Assembly: GCA_963731105.1 (NCBI GenBank)
Contig: CAVSUM010000016.1
Location: 248,001-312,000 of the forward strand
Length of the DNA: 64,000 nt
Source of the DNA: RPQJ01 sp963731105
GTDB taxonomy: Bacteria; Pseudomonadota; Gammaproteobacteria; Steroidobacterales; Steroidobacteraceae
Reading direction: 5' to 3'
The stretch's first letter is position 1; each line of letters begins with the position of its first letter. The notes below the pieces were generated by a model. The model was not told where the DNA came from. It saw only the letters and a program-made list of their open reading frames with translations, and made no database searches. Below, piece by piece: positions 55,999 to 64,000 of the stretch. A program made the translations under genes and the position numbers.

Positions 55999-56442
55999 AT
56001 GGCATTCAGCGGACTCGGCGGCGGCGGCAGCGGAGCACCCCACTCGGCCCCGATGGCCGAGATCAACATGATCCCGCTGGTGGACGTGATGCTGGTGCTG
56101 CTGATCATCTTCATGATCACGGCGCCGCTGATCGCCCACAAGATCAAGATCGACCTGCCGCAGGCCTCGACGGTGCTGCTCGAGGAGAAGCCCGACACGA
56201 TCGTGATCGCGCTGATGGCCGACGGGCGCATGTTCCTCAACGACGTACCGATCGACCGCACCGTCATGCTGGAGCGGCTGTCGAGCGAGGCGCAGCGCAA
56301 GCCGCAGCCCGAGTTGCACCTGCACGTCGATCGCACGCTGCAGTTCCAGGCGCTGGCGACGGTGATGGCCGATGCGCAGAACGCCGGCATGGTCAAGGTC
56401 GGCATCGCCACCGATCCGCTCAGGCCCGGCGAAGGGAAGTAA
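55999..56442 (+). CDS. exbD: ExbD/TolR-family protein
   Basis: 147 residues. APMAEINMIPLVDVMLVLLI, with the channel Asp (about residue 29) in IPLVDVMLVLLIIF, is the ExbD hallmark. The periplasmic part (IALMADGRMFLNDVPIDRT; QPELHLHVDRTLQFQALATV) follows. It is the third gene of the tonB-exbB-exbD operon. Confidence 0.95.
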   Translation: MAFSGLGGGGSGAPHSAPMAEINMIPLVDVMLVLLIIFMITAPLIAHKIKIDLPQASTVLLEEKPDTIVIALMADGRMFLNDVPIDRTVMLERLSSEAQRKPQPELHLHVDRTLQFQALATVMADAQNAGMVKVGIATDPLRPGEGK

Positions 56443-56458
56443 CCGCGCGGAGACCCGC

Positions 56459-57031
56459 ATGCCGCTCACGGTGACGCTGGAAATCTCGGACGCCGAGCTG
56501 GACTACTTCCGCTCGGTCATGTCGCGGGTGCGCGAGCACGCCGGGCAACGCCGGCCGCACGAGGTGGCCCAGGCAGCGGCGACCGAAGTAGCGCGCCTGC
56601 GCGCGAGTGCACGCTCGCCGTTCGTAGCTCGTCGCATCGATCGCGTCGGCAAGCTGATCGCCATGCTCGAGGATGGCGAATGGGCGCTGCCGGACGACGA
56701 TCGCCTGCGGGTCCTCGACGCGCTGGCCTACGTGGCGGACGCGGAAGACCTGGTGCCGGACAGCGTGCCGGTGCTCGGCATGGTGGACGACGCGATCATG
56801 CTTGAGCTGGTGCTGCGGGAGCTGCAGCACGAGCTCGACGGCTACGAAGAGTTCGATGCCTTCCGCCGCGCAGAGGCCAGGCAGCGCGACAAGCCCGGCA
56901 CGCATCGCATGGTGTCGCGGGAAGACTGGCTGCAGTCGCGTCGCGAAGCACTGCACGCGCGCATCCGCGAGCGACGTGAGCGTGACCTGGCGCGCGACGG
57001 CGAGGCGTTCCGCCTGATCACCCGGTTCTAG
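56459..57031 (+). CDS. YkvA-like DUF1232 protein
   Basis: 190 residues. YVADAEDLVPDSVPVLGMVD, then DAIMLELVLRELQHELDGYE, is the DUF1232 core. The N-terminus (VTLEISDAELDYFRSVMSRV) is predicted helical, and the C-terminus is strongly charged (RIRERRERDLARDGE). It starts 16 bases after exbD, so it is probably co-transcribed, although a link between this family and TonB systems is not known to me. Its stop overlaps that of the convergent permease. Confidence 0.85.
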   Translation: MPLTVTLEISDAELDYFRSVMSRVREHAGQRRPHEVAQAAATEVARLRASARSPFVARRIDRVGKLIAMLEDGEWALPDDDRLRVLDALAYVADAEDLVPDSVPVLGMVDDAIMLELVLRELQHELDGYEEFDAFRRAEARQRDKPGTHRMVSREDWLQSRREALHARIRERRERDLARDGEAFRLITRF

Positions 57032-58452
57032 AGCTGCGAGCGCAGCAGCACGAAGTAGCCGAGCAGCAGCGCGGCCACCAGCCACGACACCCAGCGCACA
57101 TCGCCGGCGCGGCCGCCGAGCACCTTGAGCAGCGGCCAGGCCACGAAGCCGAGCGCCAGTCCATCGGCGATCGAGTAGCTGAGCGGTATGCCGATCAGCA
57201 CCAGGAACGCGGGCAGCAGTTCCGTGTAGTCGTCCCAGGCGAGGTACTGCACGTTGCGCAGCATCATGCCGCCGACCAGCACCAGTGCCGGCGCGGTCAC
57301 CGGCGCGTAGCCGCCGAGCATAGCGACGACGGGGCTGAAGAACAGTGCCACCAGGAACAGCACCGCGACCGTGACGGCCGTGAGGCCCGTGCGACCGCCC
57401 TGCTCCACCCCGGTCGCGCTCTCGATGAAACTGGTCACCGTGCTGGTGCCCAGTGCGGCGCCTGCCACGGTCCCGACCGCATCGGCGACGAAGGCCTGCC
57501 GGGCACGCGGCAGGCGACCGTCGCGCATCAGTCCCGCCTGCTGCGCCACGCCAACCAGCGTGCCGACGGTGTCGAAGAACACCATGAACAGGAAGATCGC
57601 GACGACCGGTGCCATCGCAACCGTCAACGCCCCACGGATATCCATCTGCAAGAACGTCGGCGCCAGCGACGGCGGCGGCGCCACGACCTGGTCGGCGATC
57701 GCAAAGCGATTCACGAGCCCGGACTCGGCGACCAGTGGCGAAGCGGCGAACGCCGGATCGAGGTGCGGCAGCGCCAGCTTCAGCGCGACGGCCAATGCCC
57801 CGGCCGCGAGGATGCCCCACAGGATCGACCCCCGCACGCGCCGTGCGTGCAGTCCGCCGGCGACCAGCAGCCCGACGAAGAACACGATCAGGTCCGGCGA
57901 GGCGAAGTGCGGGTTGAGGCGCACCGCCGTGGCGGGATCCTTGACGATCAGTCCGGCGTTCTGCAGCCCGATGAAGGCGATGAACAGCCCGATGCCAGCG
58001 GCAATCGCGTGCCGCATGCTCGGGCTGATCGCATTCATCACCGCCTCGCGCGCGCCCACCAGCGACAGCACGAGGAACGCCACCCCCGAGACGAACACGG
58101 CCCCAAGTGCCGTGGCCCACGGCACCGCCGCGCCGGCTGCTGCCGCCATCGGCACGGCCGTGAAGACGAAGAAGAAGTTTTCGCCCATGCCCGGCGCCTG
58201 CGCGATCGGGTAGCGCGCGTACAGGCCCATGATCGCCGAGGCCAGCGCGGCGGCGAGGCAGGTCGCCGTGGTGATGGCACCGAAGTCCATTCCGGTGGGC
58301 TGGCCGAACATCACTCCCGACAGCACCGCCGGCTGCACGAAGATGATGTAGGCCATGGTCAGGAACGTGGTGGCGCCCGCCACCAGTTCCGTGCGGACCG
58401 TGGTGCCGTTTTCCTGCAGGCGGAACAGCCGCTCGAGCGCGGTGTGGACCAT
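57028..58452 (-). CDS. NCS2-family guanine/hypoxanthine permease, AzgA type
   Basis: 474 residues, about 14 membrane helices. FRLQENGTTVRTELVAGATT, FLTMAYIIFVQPAVLSG, QAPGMGENFFFVFTAV, MNAISPSMRHAIAAGIGLF, and FLFMVFFDTVGTLVGVAQQA are AzgA signatures. GTSTVTSFIESATGVEQGGR, with FIESATGVEQGGRTGLTAVT, is the other conserved helix break. It imports adenine, guanine or hypoxanthine by proton symport in known relatives. It stands alone between two convergent or unrelated genes. Confidence 0.93.
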   Translation of the reverse strand: MVHTALERLFRLQENGTTVRTELVAGATTFLTMAYIIFVQPAVLSGVMFGQPTGMDFGAITTATCLAAALASAIMGLYARYPIAQAPGMGENFFFVFTAVPMAAAAGAAVPWATALGAVFVSGVAFLVLSLVGAREAVMNAISPSMRHAIAAGIGLFIAFIGLQNAGLIVKDPATAVRLNPHFASPDLIVFFVGLLVAGGLHARRVRGSILWGILAAGALAVALKLALPHLDPAFAASPLVAESGLVNRFAIADQVVAPPPSLAPTFLQMDIRGALTVAMAPVVAIFLFMVFFDTVGTLVGVAQQAGLMRDGRLPRARQAFVADAVGTVAGAALGTSTVTSFIESATGVEQGGRTGLTAVTVAVLFLVALFFSPVVAMLGGYAPVTAPALVLVGGMMLRNVQYLAWDDYTELLPAFLVLIGIPLSYSIADGLALGFVAWPLLKVLGGRAGDVRWVSWLVAALLLGYFVLLRSQL

Positions 58453-58497
58453 GCCCGCAATGATGCGCGCGGCGGGTCGCGCCGCGCCAGATGCGAA

Positions 58498-59588
58498 CTA
58501 GGCCGCCAGCGGCGGATAGTCGCTGTAACCCTCGGGACCCGGCGTGTAGAACAGGTCGGCGCGCGGCTCGGCCAGCGCCGCACCCCGCTGCATGCGTGCG
58601 ACGAGGTCAGGGTTGGAAATGAACGGCCGGCCGAACACGGCCGCCTGGATCAGGCCCGAGTCGAGCATCGCCTGGGCGCTCGCGGCCGTCAGGTTGCCGG
58701 CAGCGATCAGTGCACCCTTCACGTGTGACCGCAAAGATGGCAGCACGGCGGTCGGATCACCCGCGTTGTTGAGCTGCGGACTGAAGGCGTCCGGCAACAT
58801 GACGTGCACGTAGGCCATGCCCGCGGTCGGCAGCGCATCGAGCAGCGCGCGGTGCGTCGCGAGCGGATCGTCGTCGACGAGGTCGTTGAACATGTGGCCG
58901 GGTGAGACCCGGATTGCAGTGCGTGCGGCGCCAATCGCTGCGGCGACCGCGTCGACCGTCTCGACCACGAAGCGGATGCGGCCCTGCACCGGGCCACCGT
59001 AGCCATCGGTGCGGTGATTGGCATTGGTCGCCAGGAACTGGTTCAGCAGGTAGCCATTGGCGGCGTGCAGTTCGACGCCGTCGAACCCGGCTGCAATCGC
59101 GTTGCGCGCGGCGGCGACGAACTCGCCGATCACCGCCGGCAGCTCGATCGTCTCGAGCGCGCGCGGCATCGGGAAATCCTGCAGCTGCTGCTGGTCCGTC
59201 CACATCTGGCCGGCCGGCTTGACGGCCGACGGCGCCACCGGTGCATCGGGAATCTGCCGGTTCAGCGGGTGGGCGATACGACCGCAGTGCATGAGCTGCA
59301 GGAACATGCGTGCACCGCGGGCATGCACCGCTTCGGTGATCTGCTTCCACGCCGCGACCTGCTGCGGGGTGTGGATGCCCGGCGTCCGCGGGTAGCCCTG
59401 GCCGGCGAAGCTCGGCTGGGTGCCTTCGCTGATGATCAGGCCGGCGCCGGCACGCTGCGTGTAGTAGTCCCGGCGTACGGCGCGGGCACGCCCATGGGAT
59501 CGGCACGATTGCGCGTGAGCGGCGCCATGACGACACGATTCTGCAGGCGCAGGCCGCCGAGGTGGGTCGGCTCGAACAGGCTGTTCAT
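58498..59588 (-). CDS. NADH:flavin oxidoreductase, Old Yellow Enzyme family (NemA-like), frameshifted
   Basis: About 363 residues after joining frames near 59480. MNSLFEPTHLGGLRLQNRVV, with MAPLTRNRADPMGVP, is the FMN-binding N-terminus. FLQLMHCGRIAHPLNR carries the catalytic His, then GFDGVELHAANGYLLNQFL, HRTDGYGGPVQGRIRFVVE, and AVFGRPFISNPDLVAR. These enzymes reduce activated alkenes and nitro compounds with NAD(P)H. ATG 59588 matches the usual start. Confidence 0.93.
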
Positions 59589-59605
59589 GTTGCGGGGTTC
59601 CAGGG

Positions 59606-59935
59606 TCAGGTGCTGATGATGGGAGCGTCGTCGACGCGCGGGCCGGGGTCGCTGCCCGGCGTTGGGTTTTGCCTGGGCCCGCGGTACGGGCAGACGGGAT
59701 CGGACCCATGCAACGGCGGGTGACCCTCCGGCAGCGGCGGGTGTCCTTCCGGCAGACTTGGCTGGCGCCAGGTGAGCGGTGGGTGACCCTCGGGCAGCGT
59801 GCCGGCATCGACCAGCGGCATGAGCGTTCCGGCCACCGGGACTGCCAACGGCGCGTCTCCACCGCGATTGCCGCTGAAGCCCGCCAGGAACACGCCTACG
59901 GCGGCGATAGCAAGTACCGGAGCCATGTGCTTCAT
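59606..59935 (-). CDS. Small secreted LPEGHPPL-repeat protein
   Basis: 109 residues, not assigned. A signal peptide (MKHMAPVLAIAAVGVFLAG) is followed by a Gly/Ala/Val linker and three copies of PEGHPPL within 30 residues (TLPEGHPPLTWRQPS, then two more). HGSDPVCPYRGPRQNPTPG and an Asp/Ile-rich end follow. His-Pro-Pro repeats in exported proteins can bind metals or haem proteins, but no CXXCH motif is present. It lies 17 bases upstream of the OYE gene on the same strand, so they may be co-transcribed. ATG 59935 is chosen because the upstream frame lacks a signal peptide. Confidence 0.7.
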   Translation of the reverse strand: MKHMAPVLAIAAVGVFLAGFSGNRGGDAPLAVPVAGTLMPLVDAGTLPEGHPPLTWRQPSLPEGHPPLPEGHPPLHGSDPVCPYRGPRQNPTPGSDPGPRVDDAPIIST

Positions 59936-60025
59936 CGGACAGCCTCGTGTGTTGAGAACGGTCGCCCGCGTCTTCGGTGCCGCGGTCAGGAGAAGATCGC
60001 GGGCGACCACGTCCGGATTCAGGCA

Positions 60026-62051
60026 CTACTTGAGGGCGGCCTCCAGCCCCGGCGTGTACGTCGCCCCGGCGGGCACCTTGGCCGAGGAGGCCTTGACCGT
60101 GCCGCCGATCGGCTCGACGCGACCGCCGAGGCAGCCGCCGAGGAAGCTCTCGGCAATGGCGTTGAAGGCGATGCTGTTCTCCGGACGTGCGAAGCCGTGG
60201 CCCTCGTCCGGAAACAGCACGTAGGTGACCGGGATGCCCTTGTTGCGCATCGCGTCCACGATCTGGTCGGACTCGGCCTGCGCCACGCGCGGGTCGTTGG
60301 CGCCCTGTCCGATCAGCAGCGGACGCACGATGTCACCGGCCTTGTAGAGCGGCGAGCGCTCGCGCAGCAACGCGCGGCCCTCCTCCGTGTTCGGATTGCC
60401 CATCCGCTGGTGGAACTGCTCGACGATCGCGGTCCAATACGGCGGGATGGTCTTGAGCAGCGTCTCGAGATTCGACGGGCCGACGATGTCCACGCCGCAG
60501 GTAAATGCGGTCGGCGTGAAGGTCAGGCCCGCCAGCGTGGCATAGCCACCGTACGAGCCGCCCATGATCGCCACCTTGTCCCGCTGGGCGACGCCACGGG
60601 CCACGGCCCAGTCGACCGCGTCGATCAGGTCGTCGTGCATCTTGCGGCCCCACTGCAGGTCGCCGGCGGACACGAACGACTTGCCGAAGCCGGTGGAACC
60701 GCGGTAATTGACCGCCAGCACGGCGTAGCCACGATTCGCGAGCCACTGGTGGTAGGGGTTGTAGCCGTAGTCGTCGCGCGCCCACGGTCCACCATGCACG
60801 AGCAGCACCATCGGCACCGGCGCGGCCGGCTTGCCGTCGCCGTCCGGGTCGCTGCCGGGCGGCAACGTCAGGTACGAGGGCAGCGTCAGGCCGTCGCGCG
60901 ACTGGATCTCGACCGGGTGCATCCGCTGCAACGGCGCACCTTCGAGCTCGGGCCGCGATACGTACAGTCGGTCCAGCGTCTTCGCCTTGCGGTCGAAGAG
61001 GTGCACCGAGGGCGACGCGACCACCGGGTCCACCGCCACGGTCCACAGGCGGTCGTCTTCGGTGCGCGACGTGACGCTGATGTCGCCGCCGAGCTGCTGC
61101 TGCAGCCACGCGAGGTCGGCGCCGACCTGCGGGTCGAGCGCGGTCCATTCGTCGCGCAGGTAGGTGACCGAATAGGCCTCGACGACGCCGGTGCGCGGAT
61201 TGCTGAGTGCGGTACCGATGTCGGCGCGCGGGTTCTCGCCGAGCACGCGGGTCGCGCCGGTCGCGACGTCCTGCGCGACGAGCGCTGCCGTGTTGCGGCC
61301 GCGGCTGTCGATCCAGTAGAGAGTCTTGCCGTCGACGGTGAAGCCCGCTGGCTGCGTGGTGAGCGAATCCTCGAGCTGGGTCGACGAGAACGGTTGCGCC
61401 TCGACCTCGTTGTCGGCAACGCGGAAGAAATCGAACCCGCCTGCCGCATTCGGCCGCATGGCCATGCGCAGCACGAGGTTCGCGTCGGCCACGAAGCCGG
61501 CGAAACCGTCGCCGCGGATGATCTCGGTCAGCTTGCCGCTCTTCAGGTCGAGGCTGTGCACGTCGTGCCAGCGCGGGTCGCGATTATTGAGGCCGACGAG
61601 GATGCGGTCCTTGACCACTGGCGAGGCGCCAACCAGCTGTACGCGCGTCTTCTCGAACGGCGTGAGGTTGCGCTCCTGGCCGGTGGCGACGTCGATGCCG
61701 TACAGCAGGAAGTTCTCGTCGCCGCCCTTGTCCTGGATGTACATCACCATCGAGCTGTCCGGCGCCCAGAACTGCTGGCGAATCGGGCGATCCCGGGAGC
61801 TGGTGAGCGGGCGGGAATCGCTGAGTTTGGCCACCGGCGCCAGCCACACGTTCATGACGCCGTCCCGCGGCGCCAGCCACGACAGCCACTTGCCATCGGG
61901 CGAGAGTTGCGCCCCAGCGCGGCTTGGGTTGCCGAATACCTTGCTGCGCTCGATGAGCGGCGCTGCAGGTTCGGCCGCCTGCGCGGGAAGTACAGCGAAC
62001 AGGGCGGCAAAGCCCAAGCCTGCCGCAGTGTGACCTCAAGGCGTGTTTCAC
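60026..62051 (-). CDS. S9 family prolyl oligopeptidase-type peptidase, frameshifted at start
   Basis: About 675 residues. GTG 62051, with a GGGAGA site 6 bases upstream, begins VKHALRS. A one-base shift near 62030 joins this to a signal peptide (LGFAALFAVLPAQAA). The N-terminal beta-propeller (about 30-370; AQLSPDGKWLSWLAPRDGVM and similar blades) precedes the hydrolase domain. That domain has VLLVHGGPWARDDYGYNPYH, the nucleophile IMGGSYGGYATLAG, the Asp in GQGANDPRVAQAES and the His in FPDEGHGFARPEN. It is probably a periplasmic dipeptidyl or acylaminoacyl peptidase. Confidence 0.93.
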
Positions 62052-62112
62052 TGATGTTCTCCCTGCGGACGTCGCGGATCGGAATATCATGTCGCGCGGA
62101 GGTACTTCAGCC

Positions 62113-63033
62113 ATGCGGAATGCGATCCTCTGGCCGCTGCTCTGCGCGGGACTACTGTGTACCACAACGTCCCCCGCCCAGCCCATCGCCCCGGCCTGCC
62201 AGTCGACCGTGAGCGGCGACCTGCGCCTGCACCCGCTCGACAGCAGGATCTTCGGCAATACGCGCACGATCCGCGTGCTGCTGCCACCGGGCTACGACGC
62301 GCCCGAGAACCAGTCGCGGCGCTACCCGGTGCTGTACATGCTCGACGGCCAGAACCTGTTCGACGCCTGCCTGAGCAACGTCAGCCACCACGAGTGGGGC
62401 ATGGACGAGACCGTCTACCGCCTGGTGGCCGACAGGAAGATCCCGCCGCTGATCGTGGTGGGCGTGGACCACGCCGGCAAGGACCGGGCGCACGAGTACC
62501 TGCCGTACCGGGACTTCGTCGGCAATCCAGACATGGACGAGCCCGCCGGCAAGCGCTTTCCCGATTTCCTCGCGCAAGAGGTGATGCCGCTGGTGGACGG
62601 CAAGTACCGCACCTTGCCGGGCCAGCCCAATACCGGCATCGGCGGTTCGTCCTATGGCGGCGTTGCAACGCTGTACGCACTGCTCGCCCAGCCCGGGCGC
62701 TTCGGCTATGGGCTGATCGAGAGCCCGACGATGTGGATCGGCATGGGCCAGCTGGTGCGCGACACGAGCCCGCTGGTCGCCCTGCCCGTCAGGGTGTTCG
62801 TGGCGTTCGGCGGCAAGGAAGGCGACGACCCGGTGATCATCGACAAGATGGTCGGGCTGATCCGCCAGGTGGAGAGCAATTTCCGTGCGGCCGGCTACGA
62901 CGACTCGAACTTCCGCTTCGTCTTCGAGCCGGACGGCCTGCACACGGAAACCACCTGGGCCCAGCGACTGCCAGGCGCAATGACCTTCCTGTTCGGCGAC
63001 TGGCAGGAATCGGCGCCGCCCCCGCAGCGGTGA
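62113..63033 (+). CDS. Secreted alpha/beta-hydrolase esterase (enterochelin-esterase-like)
   Basis: 306 residues. A signal peptide (MRNAILWPLLCAGLLCTTTS) is followed by RTIRVLLPPGYDAPENQSRR, YPVLYMLDGQNLFDACLSN, the oxyanion loop, and the nucleophile in TGIGGSSYGGVATLYALLAQ (GGSSYGG). YDDSNFRFVFEPDGLHTETT holds the His. This is the PF00756 putative esterase family (IroE, S-formylglutathione hydrolase relatives). ATG 62113 fits the signal peptide better than the upstream ATG 62089. Confidence 0.88.
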   Translation: MRNAILWPLLCAGLLCTTTSPAQPIAPACQSTVSGDLRLHPLDSRIFGNTRTIRVLLPPGYDAPENQSRRYPVLYMLDGQNLFDACLSNVSHHEWGMDETVYRLVADRKIPPLIVVGVDHAGKDRAHEYLPYRDFVGNPDMDEPAGKRFPDFLAQEVMPLVDGKYRTLPGQPNTGIGGSSYGGVATLYALLAQPGRFGYGLIESPTMWIGMGQLVRDTSPLVALPVRVFVAFGGKEGDDPVIIDKMVGLIRQVESNFRAAGYDDSNFRFVFEPDGLHTETTWAQRLPGAMTFLFGDWQESAPPPQR

Positions 63034-63054
63034 CGGCGCCGTCGCCAGCGGCGG

Positions 63055-63793
63055 TTACTTCGATCGACTGAACGTATTGCCGAACCGATACACGCCCGCG
63101 AACGTGATGCGGTCGACGTCGACCTCGCCGAAGCCGTTGTCGTCACCAACGTCGGTGAACTGCTGGTAGTCGAGCCGCACGGTCCAGTGGCCGCGCGTGT
63201 AGCCCACGCCACCGCCCCACAGCAACGTCTGCGACGAAGACGAATCGTCGAGATCCGCGGCAATGCCATCCACCGAAACCGCTGCGCTTGCATCGTTGCT
63301 GCCGAAAGTAGGCACCGACGCGACCGTAGACGTCCCAACCCTTGCCGAGCGGCAGGATGCCGAGCGCCGACAGCGTCGCCCCGGCGCTCTCGGCGGTCAG
63401 CGTCGTCCTCAGGTCGGCCGTGGTCACGCCGTCGCTGATGACGGTATTCGACTTGTACTCGGAGTCACCAAGGTCCACGTAGGCCGCCTCGACGGCCAGC
63501 CAGGGCAGGAACTGCCAACCGAAAATGAGCCCGTAGGTGAAGCCGTCCTCACTGGTCTCCGAGCTGCCGCTCAGCACGTTGATGCCGGACTGCTGCAGCG
63601 AGTCCGCCAGTGCCGAGTCCAGGTCGCCACGGTCGAGCCCGTAGGAGGACTGGCCGAGGTCGAAGCCCAGGTAGAAGCCTTGCCGCGCCTCGTTGCTTTG
63701 GGGGGGGTTGTCGAACAGGCTGCCACGGCCAGCTGCCTGGGCGGATATCGTGGCCAACGCCCCGAGGACGGCAAGCGCGATTCTGATTTTCAT
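63055..63793 (-). CDS. Outer-membrane beta-barrel protein (OmpA/OmpW-like), frameshifted
   Basis: About 245 residues after joining frames near 63312. A signal peptide (IALAVLGALATISAQA) precedes alternating hydrophobic strands: QGFYLGFDLGQSSYGLDRG, FTYGLIFGWQFLPWLAVEAA, GWDVYGRVGAYF. After the shift come LLWGGGVGYTRGHWTVRLDY and ITFAGVYRFGNTF, whose terminal aromatic residue is typical for barrel insertion. Length and strands fit an eight-stranded barrel. Only 21 bases separate its stop from the opposing esterase gene. Confidence 0.8.
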
Positions 63794-63921
63794 GCGGTCT
63801 ACTCCCTGTTACTGGGCCGGACGGCCGGCCGCGCTTGGGCGGCCCGGACGCGGGTGTCGCCCAGTCTAATCGCATCGGGGGCCGGCACCGAAATCCGCGC
63901 CCCCCGAAGCTGTGAGCGGCG

Positions 63922-64000
63922 TCACAGCTGCGCTGCGCGCAGGGCCCACCGCAGCAGCGGCGGCGGCCAGCCGTCCACCGGACCACCGCCGCGGGGATTG
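63922..64000 (-). CDS. C-terminal fragment of an unidentified gene
   Basis: A minus-strand frame is open from the window edge to a TGA at 63922-63924 and encodes about 25 residues ending LLRWALRAAQL. Too short to identify. The gap between it and the barrel gene (63794-63921) shows no clear promoter. Confidence 0.3.
   Translation of the reverse strand, partial: NPRGGGPVDGWPPPLLRWALRAAQL

Overview
This 64 kb window is GC-rich, gene-dense chromosomal DNA of a gammaproteobacterium. Three things point towards the Xanthomonadales/Steroidobacterales side. The type II secretion cluster runs G-E-F-H-I-J-K-L-M-N-D, close to the Xanthomonas xps order. thrA-thrB-thrC form a tight operon with a fused aspartokinase/homoserine dehydrogenase. 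DUF6502 proteins are present. The genus cannot be named from sequence alone. No rRNA, tRNA, prophage, transposase or CRISPR array was seen.

Layout. 1-4.2 kb: an accessory island in which two DUF6502-type genes flank a secreted protein made of about 54 copies of a DAIIGTGR-type repeat. 4-8.8 kb: housekeeping genes (orn, an M48 peptidase, rsgA, etfBA). 8.85-14.3 kb: a glycan cluster (polysaccharide pyruvyl transferase, two GT2 glycosyltransferases, a flippase carrying an in-frame palindrome, a nitroreductase). 14.4-17.3 kb: two tandem paralogous secreted proteins of unknown function, each followed by the same kind of terminator. 17.5-28 kb: an 11-gene type II secretion operon on the minus strand. 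28-30.2 kb: a tandem alpha/beta-hydrolase-fold protein whose nucleophile serines appear replaced, and a peroxiredoxin. 30.6-36.8 kb: aroG-type DAHP synthase, then an ABC exporter operon (adaptor, ATPase, two FtsX/MacB-like permeases) with a YgjP-like metalloprotease. 36.9-45.7 kb: tatD, an M20 peptidase, a NERD-like protein, thrABC and a MobA/MocA-like nucleotidyltransferase. 45.8-54.2 kb: a small secreted protein, an orphan ParA, a DHRS12-like SDR, TerB, an AbgT transporter, an aromatic amino acid decarboxylase and a YaiP/YaiO-like glycosyltransferase plus outer-membrane barrel. 54.5-58.5 kb: tonB-exbB-exbD-ykvA and an AzgA-type purine permease. 58.5-64 kb: an Old Yellow Enzyme homologue, a GHPPL-repeat protein, an S9 peptidase, a secreted esterase and an outer-membrane barrel.

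The most unusual non-coding signal is a family of four long hairpins, two in each of two spacers (about 30.3-30.6 kb and 39.2-39.6 kb). A 50-54 base core is shared by all four, but each copy sits between its own inverted-repeat arms. One arm pair is a perfect 32 bp match.

Caveat: about 30 apparent single-base frameshifts interrupt genes across the window, including conserved ones (etfA, thrC, several gsp genes). They look like sequence or assembly errors rather than real decay. Such genes are annotated here end to end with the breakpoints stated.
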